Shown: piece by piece, positions 1 through 6,432 of the stretch
Numbering within the stretch: the first letter of the stretch is position 1
Layout of the letters: each line of letters opens with the position of its first letter
From: Spirochaetaceae bacterium
GTDB lineage: Bacteria; Spirochaetota; Spirochaetia; Treponematales; Breznakiellaceae
Assembly (NCBI GenBank): GCA_031258625.1
Contig: JAIRMO010000171.1
Coordinates: forward strand, 1-17,073
Direction: 5' to 3'
DNA length: 17,073 bases
Translations under genes and position numbers: made by a program
The notes under the pieces: model-generated
What the model was told of the DNA's origin: nothing
The model's input: only the letters and a program-made list of their open reading frames with translations
Databases searched by the model: none

Positions 1-2
1 TC

Positions 3-83
3 ATTGGAGAAAAAGTTCAGTTATTCGATGATCTTATTTCCATCAATGAGAATACCTTTAGGTACAATCAGGAAGCCGCCTAA
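3..83 (+). CDS. Possible 3' end of a truncated upstream gene
   Basis: Frame 3 is open from the window edge to TAA at 81-83 and would encode 26 residues ending in FRYNQEAA. The composition is hydrophilic and protein-like, with an acidic stretch LFDDLISINEN. I recognise no family. Frame 1 is also open, to TAA at 118-120, so the frame choice is not secure. The sequence is much more AT-rich than the genes that follow. Only the flanking sequence would settle whether this is a gene end. Confidence 0.25.
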   Translation: MGEKVQLFDDLISINENTFRYNQEAA

Positions 84-403
84 ATATTTGGTAAATATAT
101 CCACTCTCCAGTATAACTAAACGGTTATTGGCTGGGCCGTTTAAGCTCTTGGGAAAGTCGCTATAATGAAACGGGGCCGCCGACGGTAACCCCACCGGCC
201 GTTTCCCCGCCGTACCGGTACGTTTCCGGGGGGAGCCTGAATCTCGCGTCCCGGAGGTGCCTCGAATCGCTGTCTGTCAAAGGATCGCCGCGGAGGGCTT
301 TTTTTTGGTCCCTATCCACGGTATAGTTATAGGGGGGACGTAAGGGTGGGTTGTTTTGTACCATGCCGCGTGTAAACGGGACAAACTACCGGAGGAGATG
401 CCG
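84..403. other. Gene-free leader with small palindromes
   Basis: This is about 320 bases with no convincing gene. It contains TAAACGG (118-124) pairing with CCGTTTA (137-143), the 12-bp palindrome CGTACCGGTACG (211-222), and an eight-T run (299-306) without a clear stem before it. TATAGT near 323-328 could be a -10 box for the downstream gene, but no good -35 is spaced from it. A minus-strand open frame (364 down to 161) encodes a low-complexity, Pro/Arg/Gly-rich product and is probably not a gene. Confidence 0.4.
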
Positions 404-967
404 ATGACAGACCAAATAATTCGTTTTTTTACCATTGTATCGCCGTTAGAACTATTTTTGATCCTCATTTCAAAGATGGTGGAGGTTACATTGGGGACGG
501 TACGGATCATCCTGATTAACAGGGGATACCGCAAGGAGGGGACCTTTTTGTCTTTCTTTGAGATAATCCTCTGGACCTTTGTGGCTTCCCGGGTGATCCT
601 GGGGATCGCCGACGCGCCGATCAAGGGGATCGTGTACAGTATAGGTTTTTCTTTGGGGATTTACCTTGGGTCTCTGCTGGAAAGTTATATCGCCCTGGGG
701 AAGGTGTTGATTCAGACCATTATCGCCCAAGAAAACAGCGAGACCATGGTAAACAGCCTCCGTTCAAAAGGATATGCGGTAACTACCGTAGCGGCCCGGG
801 GGCGGGATTCGGATAAAACCGTATTAATGATCTTCGCGAACCGTAAGGGTAAAGAGGAGATCATCAAAAAAATCCACGAAATCGACGGAACCGCCATGAT
901 CATCACCAATGATATTTCGACCCTTCACGGCGGTTATATTTCCACCGCCAGGGGGCTTAAAAAATGA
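404..967 (+). CDS. UPF0316 / DUF2179 membrane protein
   Basis: A 187-residue integral membrane protein of the UPF0316 (YebE-like, DUF5698 plus DUF2179) family. The N-terminal half has about three hydrophobic spans (roughly 12-37, 47-68, 73-95). The C-terminal half (about 110-180) is a soluble DUF2179 domain, with the typical SLRSKGYAVTTVAARGRD stretch followed by an alpha/beta segment. No biochemical role is established for the family. The frame extends upstream to a TTG at 356, but ATG 404 is preferred because GGAGG at 391-395 lies 8 bases before it; ATG 398 abuts that site. The gene ends 28 bases before the pseudouridine synthase gene, so the two are probably cotranscribed. Family assignment is confident; function is unknown. 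Confidence 0.85.
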   Translation: MTDQIIRFFTIVSPLELFLILISKMVEVTLGTVRIILINRGYRKEGTFLSFFEIILWTFVASRVILGIADAPIKGIVYSIGFSLGIYLGSLLESYIALGKVLIQTIIAQENSETMVNSLRSKGYAVTTVAARGRDSDKTVLMIFANRKGKEEIIKKIHEIDGTAMIITNDISTLHGGYISTARGLKK

Positions 968-995
968 GCCGCCCAGGGGATAGCCGGACTTTAGG

Positions 996-1802
996 ATGAA
1001 GCAAAAAGCGCCTTTTACCCTGATATATGAGGATGAGTTTATCATTGCGGTGGATAAGGCATCCGGAATCAGCGTGGGGGCCGACCGCTGGGATGACGCC
1101 AAGGACCGGCTGGACAAGATCCTTACCGCCTGTTATACTGAAAAATCGGTGAGCCGTAATCTTCCGCCCCCCCGGATCTTTACGGTTCACCGTATCGACC
1201 GGGAGACATCGGGGCTTGTGGTATTTGCCCGGGACCGGGAGACCCATAAGCGGCTTTCCGCGGCCTTTGAAACCCGGCAGGTTACCAAACAATACCTCGC
1301 GGTGGTCCATGGGCGGCCCTCCTGGACCGAAACAAGCTGCGACCTCCCCCTGGTCCCCGACGGGGATAAGCGGCACCGGACTATCATCGACCGGTACCGG
1401 GGGAAAAAATCCCAAACCCGGTTCCGGCTCCTTTTAAACGCCGGGAACTACAGCCTGGTGGAGGCCTTTCCCACCACGGGACGTACCCACCAGATCCGGG
1501 TACACCTGGCAAGCCTGGGCCACCCCGTAGTCAATGACCCCCTCTACGGTTCCCTGAAACCGGTGTTCCTCTCCTCCTTTAAACGGGGCTGGCGGGGAGA
1601 TCCTCTGGACGAAAAACCCCTCCTCTCCCGGCTGGGCCTGCACGCGGCAAAGCTGCTTCTGCCGGATCACGGCCCGGACCCGGCAAGCCCCCTCCTCCTG
1701 GAAGCCCCCCCGCCCCGGGACCTTGGGGCCCTGATCCGTCAAATGGAACGGAACGGACATTCGAGGCTGCTTAACAACGCGCAAGGGATAGAAGCGGAAT
1801 GA
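996..1802 (+). CDS. RluA-family pseudouridine synthase
   Basis: A 268-residue enzyme expected to convert uridine to pseudouridine in rRNA or tRNA in the cytoplasm. The catalytic motif HRIDRETSGL is at residues 65-74, with Asp68 as the predicted nucleophile. The canonical form is HRLDxxTSG, so Ile replaces Leu. Further family signatures are GRTHQIRVHLASLGHPVVND and the later LHAAKL. There is no N-terminal S4 RNA-binding domain, so it resembles the short RluA/TruC-like members. The target base cannot be read from sequence. Its ribosome site is weak (AGGGGATAG about 15 bases upstream, AGG directly before ATG), which would fit coupling to the preceding UPF0316 gene. Its stop codon lies inside the first inverted repeat of the convergent intergenic region. 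Confidence 0.9.
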   Translation: MKQKAPFTLIYEDEFIIAVDKASGISVGADRWDDAKDRLDKILTACYTEKSVSRNLPPPRIFTVHRIDRETSGLVVFARDRETHKRLSAAFETRQVTKQYLAVVHGRPSWTETSCDLPLVPDGDKRHRTIIDRYRGKKSQTRFRLLLNAGNYSLVEAFPTTGRTHQIRVHLASLGHPVVNDPLYGSLKPVFLSSFKRGWRGDPLDEKPLLSRLGLHAAKLLLPDHGPDPASPLLLEAPPPRDLGALIRQMERNGHSRLLNNAQGIEAE

Positions 1803-1834
1803 GTTTTGACCGGTGGAACCGGTCAAAACTCATT
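1798..1834. terminator. 17-bp perfect inverted repeat, likely bidirectional terminator
   Basis: The arm AATGAGTTTTGACCGGT (1798-1814) is perfectly complementary to 1818-1834 around a GGA loop. It overlaps the pseudouridine synthase stop codon and lies between convergent genes. Neither strand shows a real T-run after the stem, although A/T tracts are within it. A terminator or a stability hairpin is the likeliest role. Confidence 0.6.
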
Positions 1835-1850
1835 AGAGCGGATAGCCCGG

Positions 1851-1887
1851 TCCGGCCGGGACAAACCTTTGGTTCGTCCCGGCCGGA
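1851..1887. repeat. Second long hairpin, one mismatch
   Basis: The arms 1851-1867 and 1871-1887 (TCCGGCCGGGACAAACC, loop TTT, then GGTTCGTCCCGGCCGGA) pair over 17 positions with one mismatch. Only 16 bases separate it from the preceding hairpin. It probably acts as terminator or 3'-end protection for the convergent DUF4097 transcript. The loop-proximal AACC-TTT-GGTT resembles the hairpin at 5383-5397. Confidence 0.5.
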
Positions 1888-1917
1888 TGCGCCCAAATTC
1901 ATAGGTCGGACCGGCGG

Positions 1918-3066
1918 TTACCTTCGATTGATGGTAACGTTTCCTGAGCTGGTCCGGGCATATATGGTCCGATCCGGGGAGGGGCCAAAGGGCCGGAGGA
2001 CGGTGCTGTTCCCCGATACCTGGGCCGTCTCATTCCCGGCTTCGGTAACCTGTACCCTGCCGCTGTTGGTAACCGCGTCCAGGTTAAAGGAGATGTCCCG
2101 GGGGATGTTCAGGACAACATAGCCGCTGGAGAGCCGGAACCGGAGATCCCCGGTAAGTTCCTCCATGTCCAGGACCGCGTTCCCCGAAGTCAGTCCAAAA
2201 CTGCCCTCGCCGGAAAATTTTTCAATCGAGAGGGAGCCGCTGGAAATTTCCCCGTCTATCCTGCCCCGGACTTTTTCAATGATAGTACGGCCGCTGGAAG
2301 ACCTGAACCGGTGGGCTGCGCCGGTAAGCTCGGTGATTTGCAGGGTTCCGCTTTTGATTTCCATGTCGGCATTCCCCGTGAGCCCCTCAATCACTATACC
2401 GCCGCTGCTTAATTCAAGGACGCTGTTACCCTGAAGGGTGTCGATCCTTATACGGCCGCTGGAGGTTTTTAGCCGGTGTTCCTGGCCGGAGAGTTCATTG
2501 ATCTGCAGCCTCCCGCTGGAGATGCTGATAAAGGAATTACCCCCGGCGCTCCGTATATCCAAATCGCCGCTGGAAACCCGGATCGAAAGGGTCTTTGCGG
2601 ACAGCCGGTTAAGGGATACCGAACCGGAACCGATGTTGATGTCGATGGTCTTATAATCCAAAAGATCCGTTTCCGCCCGGAGGCTCCCGCTGGAATTGGA
2701 GATTCTGATGTTTTCCCGGAAAGAAGGGGGAAGGTAAATCTCCATCCGGGACTCCCAAAACCAATTGAACCAGGGCCGCTGGCCCCGCCGGATGGTTACG
2801 GTCCCCCCGGACCGGGAGATATTCGCGTAGTACCGGGGCCGGTCTGTTTTCATATATTCCTTGATAATCAGATCCCCGGTTCCGCTTTCCCGGAGGATCA
2901 CCTCCCCGCTTCCGTAACTTATGGAAAGGGTGTCTGTCCCGCCGAGCCCCACGGTTTGGGTGTTTACCAGGGGAAGGTCCTCCGCCGCATATCCCGTCAG
3001 GGCCCCTGCCGTTACCAAAAACAGGATCAAGCCTGTTTTACGGATTTTTAATAACATCTTGGTCAT
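1918..3066 (-). CDS. Secreted DUF4097 repeat protein
   Basis: A 382-residue exported protein. It has a signal-peptide-like start (MTKMLLKIRKTG, a hydrophobic stretch, then GYAAED). A long run follows of roughly 20-residue units with recurring SSG or SGS turns and alternating hydrophobics (for example SSGRIRIDTLQG, SSGGIVIEGLTG, SSGSLSIEKFSG). This is the DUF4097 pattern, predicted to form a right-handed beta-solenoid. ATG 3066 is chosen because AGAGGAG lies 6 bases upstream; the frame runs open to 3267 across the preceding gene and is not native there. It starts 17 bases after the HAAS gene stop, as the last gene of the PadR-HAAS-DUF4097 set. This combination recurs in Firmicutes and is thought to relate to envelope stress; here that is inference. 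Confidence 0.85.
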   Translation of the reverse strand: MTKMLLKIRKTGLILFLVTAGALTGYAAEDLPLVNTQTVGLGGTDTLSISYGSGEVILRESGTGDLIIKEYMKTDRPRYYANISRSGGTVTIRRGQRPWFNWFWESRMEIYLPPSFRENIRISNSSGSLRAETDLLDYKTIDINIGSGSVSLNRLSAKTLSIRVSSGDLDIRSAGGNSFISISSGRLQINELSGQEHRLKTSSGRIRIDTLQGNSVLELSSGGIVIEGLTGNADMEIKSGTLQITELTGAAHRFRSSSGRTIIEKVRGRIDGEISSGSLSIEKFSGEGSFGLTSGNAVLDMEELTGDLRFRLSSGYVVLNIPRDISFNLDAVTNSGRVQVTEAGNETAQVSGNSTVLRPFGPSPDRTIYARTSSGNVTINRR

Positions 3067-3083
3067 ACAAAACTCCTCTTGTT

Positions 3084-3998
3084 TTAGGACCTGGGCTTCA
3101 TCATCATACTCTGAGCCGCCAGTTGGACGGCCACGGCGAAGACAAAGACCAGCCAGGAAAGGTGGAAGCCGATGAGGAATCCCAGGAGGATAAAAAGACC
3201 CGCCGCGAAGATCCATATCGCCCCGGAAACCATGCCGAACCGGGCGGCGATAAGGGGATCGCTCCACATTTCCCGGCTTACCCGGGCCTCTTTTTCGTAC
3301 CGCGCCCTTGCCCAGGGTTTACGGTAATCCTTTTCCGTGAGCTGCAAAAAAATAAGCAGGGCCAGGCCCGGAATGGAAAAGGGGATCAGGGTGGCGGCGG
3401 CCTCCATAAGGCCCCGGTCGGTGGCAAAATAGGTGAGGGGAAAGAGGATCGCCCCAAAGCACAGGGCCCAGGCGGCCAGGGCGTACCAGGCGCCCCGTTT
3501 TTTTGAGTGGGGATACCGGGAAGTCGTCTCCTGGGTAACCCCCAGGAAGGTGAAGGCCGCCACAGAGGTGGAAATAAAAGACAGGAGGACCCCCAGGGTC
3601 CCGGTAAGCCGCTTGTTCGGTTCCCAGAAGGCTTCCAGGGCGGACTGTTCCTCTCCGGTAAAATAAACCACCAGGGCGATGACCGCGCCGAGGATCCCCC
3701 AGACCCCGGCGATAACGTAAAAGGCCACCCGGAGGGGCTTTAGGTACACCCGCATCCCCATATAGGCATCCTGGAAGATCTCCTGCTTTTTTCTGAGGCT
3801 TATCTGGTCCGCCAGGGCGGAAATATCCCCCAGTTCCCCGGAGGCCTTTTCAAAGGCGTCTTTTTTATCCAAGCCTTTGGCAATTAAATTGGCGATCCGG
3901 GCATCCAGGTTGGACAAGAGCTCCTCTTTAAAATCCCGGAGTTCCGCGGTTTCCTCATACTCCGAAAACAGGCGATCCACAAAATCCTTGGTATCCAT
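3084..3998 (-). CDS. HAAS-domain (DUF1700-like) membrane protein
   Basis: A 304-residue membrane protein. Residues 1-70 form a charged helical domain typical of HAAS / permease-prefix proteins: MDTKDFVDRLFSEYEET, then a helix ending KASGELGDISALADQI. About six hydrophobic spans follow (near 91-113, 133-155, 169-191, 199-219, 256-278, 281-300). HAAS domains are usually encoded beside PadR regulators and are proposed to be anti-sigma-like or signalling adaptors; no enzymatic motif is visible. The ATG overlaps the PadR stop by one base (TAATG), indicating translational coupling, and GGAG lies just upstream within the PadR gene. Family assignment is good; function is inferred from context. Confidence 0.85.
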   Translation of the reverse strand: MDTKDFVDRLFSEYEETAELRDFKEELLSNLDARIANLIAKGLDKKDAFEKASGELGDISALADQISLRKKQEIFQDAYMGMRVYLKPLRVAFYVIAGVWGILGAVIALVVYFTGEEQSALEAFWEPNKRLTGTLGVLLSFISTSVAAFTFLGVTQETTSRYPHSKKRGAWYALAAWALCFGAILFPLTYFATDRGLMEAAATLIPFSIPGLALLIFLQLTEKDYRKPWARARYEKEARVSREMWSDPLIAARFGMVSGAIWIFAAGLFILLGFLIGFHLSWLVFVFAVAVQLAAQSMMMKPRS

Positions 3999-4333
3999 TA
4001 TTCCGCTCCTAATAGTTTGTTTAATATCTTCCGGGTGAAATCCCAGTCCAGGATGTTTTGCCGGTACTGCTCCCGGCCTTTATTGGTGATCCGGTAGTAC
4101 CTGCGCCGGGCCCCCTGGGTTTCGTCCCCCCAATAAGAGGTAATACATCCCTCCTGCTCCAGCCGTTTATAACTGGAATAGAGGGTGGTTTCTTTGAGTT
4201 CGTATTGTTCCCCGGTACGGTCCAGAATTGTGTTGTATATCTCAAAACCATAGGCATCGCCCCGGAGAAGTATATTGAGGACAATGGTATCCGTATGGCC
4301 CCGGAGTACATCGGATGATAATTTTGGCTCCAT
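3998..4333 (-). CDS. PadR-family transcriptional regulator
   Basis: A 111-residue winged-helix regulator. The PadR pattern is clear: LRGHTDTIVLNILLRGDAYG, then EIYNTILDRTG, the recognition region ELKETTLYSSYKRLEQEG, and the wing ARRRYYRITNKGREQY. PadR proteins are usually repressors that bind palindromes near their own promoter and respond to a ligand or stress. ATG 4333 is chosen over 4366 because AAGGAGG lies just upstream. It is the first regulator in the cassette and probably controls it. A promoter is visible at 4481-4509, but no obvious long palindrome overlaps it. Confidence 0.9.
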   Translation of the reverse strand: MEPKLSSDVLRGHTDTIVLNILLRGDAYGFEIYNTILDRTGEQYELKETTLYSSYKRLEQEGCITSYWGDETQGARRRYYRITNKGREQYRQNILDWDFTRKILNKLLGAE

Positions 4334-4369
4334 GCCGCCCTCCTTATAGGTCCGCCGAATCCGCAAAAG

Positions 4370-4459
4370 CTAAAACAAACGGGCGATAAGTCCAAGGCTC
4401 CCGATGAGGATCAACGCGATCCCCACGGCCCTCAAACCTACGCGCAAAGCCGGTTTCAT
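4370..4459 (-). CDS. 29-residue single-span membrane peptide
   Basis: A small open frame, ATG 4459 to TAG 4370. It starts MKPALRVGLR and continues as an uninterrupted hydrophobic stretch rich in Ile, Leu and Gly (residues about 11-27) before a final RLF. The shape is a positively charged start and one transmembrane helix. AGGG lies 7 bases before the ATG within AGGGCGAAGAA. A near-perfect sigma70 promoter lies directly upstream, predicting a leader of only about 15-20 bases. It begins 9 bases after the lipoprotein stop and ends 36 bases before the PadR gene, so it looks like the first gene of the PadR transcript. No family recognised. Possible roles include a membrane partner of the HAAS protein; that is speculation. 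Confidence 0.55.
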   Translation of the reverse strand: MKPALRVGLRAVGIALILIGSLGLIARLF

Positions 4460-4468
4460 TTCTTCGCC

Positions 4469-5236
4469 CTATCGAGTTAAATTATAAGCCGTAATACTAC
4501 GACTGTCAAGTATTGTGGAAAAATTTTTTACTACCGGTAATCTCCTGCCCACGGCATGGGTGTTGAAGGCTATTTTTCCGGTGAATTCCAGCCGATCCCC
4601 CCGGGCAAGGTTCACAAAATCCATGGGTTTTACCTTCCCCCTTTTTTTGTTGAAGTAGGCCGTGCCGGTGTCCTTGAGGAGGGTATACACAAATTGGGAA
4701 CAGAACATGATGTTGGGCAGGGTGGATTTCCCGGTAAGGAGGCCCAGAAGGTTATAGGAGCTGCCCTCGCGGTTAATGACCGCCAGCCGGTCGATGAGGG
4801 CCCGTTTTTGTACCCCCGTGGTTTTAAGCCGGTAGACCACCAGGGAAGCGCCGGGTTTCCGGTTTAAGTGTTGAAGACGCTCCGGGTTAAGGCCGGGGCT
4901 GGAAATACCGTTGCCGCCGTTATAACTCACCAGGGTTTCCAGGGCCGGATCAAAGGACAAAGATATATGGTTATAGGGGCTTGCGGTAAAAAGCCCGATT
5001 ACCTTGCCGGCGGGACTCCCCGTATCCGACAGGACGATATAAACATGGGGATCATCCAGGGCGCTATAGGCGGCCTCGAAGTACTTTGCCGGCAGGGAAA
5101 AGCGGGTAAGGTACTGAAAGGAATTGTGCCGCGGCAGGTCCCGGACCAGGGCGCCGAGGTCTTCTAACGACAGGGTAGTACAGGAAAGGAGTAAAACAAC
5201 AACAACCCCTGATAAAGAAATCACGCCTATTTTCAT
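4469..5236 (-). CDS. Lipoprotein, permuted NlpC/P60-like
   Basis: A 255-residue predicted lipoprotein. MKIGVISLSGVVVV leads into a lipobox, LLSC, with Cys19 as the lipidation site. SPYNHISLSFD (His90) and IMFCSQFVYTLLKDTG (Cys179) match the His-before-Cys order of permuted papain-like NlpC/P60 (YiiX/YaeF-like) proteins. These cleave amide or ester bonds in cell wall or lipids; the substrate here is unknown. The frame is open upstream to ATG 5428, which has a good ribosome site (AGGA 6 bases before) and a promoter. That adds 64 residues encoded by repeat DNA ahead of the signal peptide. I prefer 5236 because the signal peptide begins there, although its own ribosome site is poor. It heads the envelope cassette. 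Confidence 0.7.
   Translation of the reverse strand: MKIGVISLSGVVVVLLLSCTTLSLEDLGALVRDLPRHNSFQYLTRFSLPAKYFEAAYSALDDPHVYIVLSDTGSPAGKVIGLFTASPYNHISLSFDPALETLVSYNGGNGISSPGLNPERLQHLNRKPGASLVVYRLKTTGVQKRALIDRLAVINREGSSYNLLGLLTGKSTLPNIMFCSQFVYTLLKDTGTAYFNKKRGKVKPMDFVNLARGDRLEFTGKIAFNTHAVGRRLPVVKNFSTILDSRSITAYNLTR
4481..4509 (-). promoter_or_regulatory. Near-consensus sigma70 promoter for the small peptide/PadR genes
   Basis: On the minus strand TTGACA (4504-4509) and TATAAT (4481-4486) are separated by exactly 17 bases, matching consensus at all twelve positions. It lies inside the last codons of the lipoprotein gene and points at the 29-residue peptide and PadR. The predicted transcription start is near 4474. 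Confidence 0.75.
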
Positions 5237-5425
5237 GAAGAACCCAGGAACAAGCTCGAAGCAAGCGTGCTTGCCGGTATCTTCGTTGGATAGGAAATTT
5301 ATTGTACCGGCGTGGTCCATACCTCGATACGAAAATCGGTTTACACCTTTTCTACGGGTTGTAAATTTTCCGGAGCAAGCGCGAACCAAAGGTTCGACGG
5401 GGTATGGACCACGCCTTCCAATCAA
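5235..5425. repeat. Composite hairpin repeat with GGTATGGACCACGCC end
   Basis: About 190 bases bounded by ATGAAGAACCC (from 5235) and a 26-base end block (5400-5425) carrying GGTATGGACCACGCC. The same two ends recur at 13020-13070 around a much shorter core; the 26-base block differs there by one base. Inside, GGCGTGGTCCATACC (5309-5323) is the end block in inverted orientation. Smaller hairpins include GCAAGC-GT-GCTTGC (5261-5274) and CGAACC-AAA-GGTTCG (near 5383-5397). It lies between the lipoprotein promoter and the lipoprotein signal peptide and stays open in the lipoprotein frame. Confidence 0.65.
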
Positions 5426-5481
5426 CATATTCCTTCCTAAACAAATTAATACGACATATAAATATTATTCTCTATCAAACA

Positions 5482-5512
5482 ATTATATATATCATATTAG
5501 TATGACTGTCAA
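5482..5512 (-). promoter_or_regulatory. Promoter upstream of the lipoprotein
   Basis: On the minus strand TTGACA (5507-5512) is followed after 17 bases by TATATA (5484-5489) and after 19 by TATAAT (5482-5487), in a very AT-rich stretch. The bases around the -35 box (AATACTTGACAGTC) are the same as in the 4481-4509 promoter. The start would be near 5475, leaving a leader of about 240 bases if translation begins at 5236, or about 47 if at 5428. Confidence 0.6.
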
Positions 5513-5589
5513 GTATTTTGGGGCAATTTTATATCGAATTTTTATTCGATGGGGGTTTAATACCCAAGAACCCGTCTTTCGGCGGGGGA

Positions 5590-5682
5590 GCCTCCGGGCT
5601 AAACGTGACCCACAATTCAGATTACCTGCCCGTTTCAGGGCGGACCTTTCCCCGAGAAGTTTTCGGTTTGGGGAGGACAGGG
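5590..5682 (+). repeat. Hairpin repeat, copy A
   Basis: This segment aligns by eye with 8508-8598 at roughly 70% identity with small gaps. Shared blocks include GGCTAA, CAATTCAG, ACCTG, TTTCAGG and GTTTTCGG in the same order. It lies downstream of the RAYT-like gene. The rest of 5426-5717 has no gene; AT-rich promoter DNA occupies 5440-5515. Confidence 0.5.
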
Positions 5683-5717
5683 GCGCCGATTCGGAATCCG
5701 GGGCGGATTGGCGCTGT

Positions 5718-6188
5718 TTATCCGGGTGCGGGGGCAGGGAGAAGGGGGAATATGAGGAGAAAAACGGTTTGGATCGCCGTTTCCTTGTATCGGGGTCTGA
5801 CCCCAGCATCCGATACCCCGATCCACTCCCCCGCCACCGTTATCTCCTCCTCCGGCGGCTCCCCCTCCACTATCCGCGACCCGTATCGGTCCCCCCAGAT
5901 ATGCCCGATCCGCCCCTCAACCCGGTTGTACCGTTGGGCAAAGGTTTGTTTCAGCCACTTCATGATTATCGGAAGTTCCAGCCCATCCGCCGGATTGATA
6001 TAAATCGTCAGCCGGTCATCCGCAAGACAGAGCCCCCGGACCTCGAAAACAAACCGATGTTTCGTCTCCCGGAACACCCGGGCGAACAGCGCCAGGGCCT
6101 TATGGAGGCGGAATAACGGTTCCCGGTTGTTGATACGGGTACGGATTTCGTACCACACCCCTTGTTTTAACACGCGTAATGGTCTCAT
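5718..6188 (-). pseudogene. Degenerate REP-associated (Y1/IS200-like) transposase relative
   Basis: A 156-residue product resembling the N-terminal two thirds of RAYT / Y1_Tnp proteins. WYEIRTRINNREPLF matches the family YHVxxRxNNRxxIF block, and MKWLKQTFAQRYNRVEGRIGHIWGDRY matches the WLxxxYxxxFNRxxxRxGHLWxxRY block. Where the family has PNHxHLL, this has DDRLTIY (57-63), so both HUH histidines are replaced (Arg59, Thr61). The usual later Tyr helix and LNPVRA segment are absent; the C-terminus is instead a Pro-rich tail. Metal-dependent nicking should be lost. It may be dead, or a domesticated DNA-binding protein, since the frame is intact. Its codons 129-132 include GGGGTCAGACCCC. No clear ribosome site precedes the ATG. 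Confidence 0.65.
5787..5815. repeat. Nested palindrome inside the RAYT-like gene
   Basis: The 13-base palindrome GGGGTCTGACCCC (5792-5804) lies between GTATCG (5787-5792) and its complement CGATAC (5810-5815). The same GGGTCAGACCC core forms the loop of the inverted repeat at 16882-16930. Confidence 0.6.
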
Positions 6189-6432
6189 GGAGAATATATG
6201 TGCTTGACCAGCCGTTTTGCATTAGTAAAGGGTTCAAAAAATTCAAATTCCAAACAAATTCCGCTTGAAATTTTTATGGGTCAAGTTTAGCCCGCTGGGG
6301 CGGTTCAATCCTCCGCCGATGATGGCGGGGTAGCAAACCCCCAGCCTCTCGAACCAACCATACCCCGTCCGCTCTGCCTCCCCCGTGAACCGGGCTCTGG
6401 GGTTGGTTGATTGATGGGTAACAAAAACCGGC
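6189..6432. repeat. Hairpin cluster between mnmG and the RAYT-like gene
   Basis: This 244-base gap has no gene. GCTGGGG (6294-6300) pairs with CCCCAGC (6339-6345) and encloses CCGCC (6313-6317) and GGCGG (6324-6328). AACCAACC (6352-6359) pairs with GGTTGGTT (6401-6408). CCATACCCCGTC (6358-6369) is the complement of GACGGGGTATGG at 5396-5407 in the composite repeat. Hairpin clusters beside RAYT genes are typical of REP/BIME arrangements. Confidence 0.45.

Noticed and set aside
291..306. Eight-T run considered as an intrinsic terminator
   Set aside because: No stem better than about five interrupted pairs could be found before it.
161..364. Minus-strand 67-residue open frame
   Set aside because: Pro/Arg/Gly-rich low-complexity product over palindromic leader DNA; no ribosome site or family resemblance.
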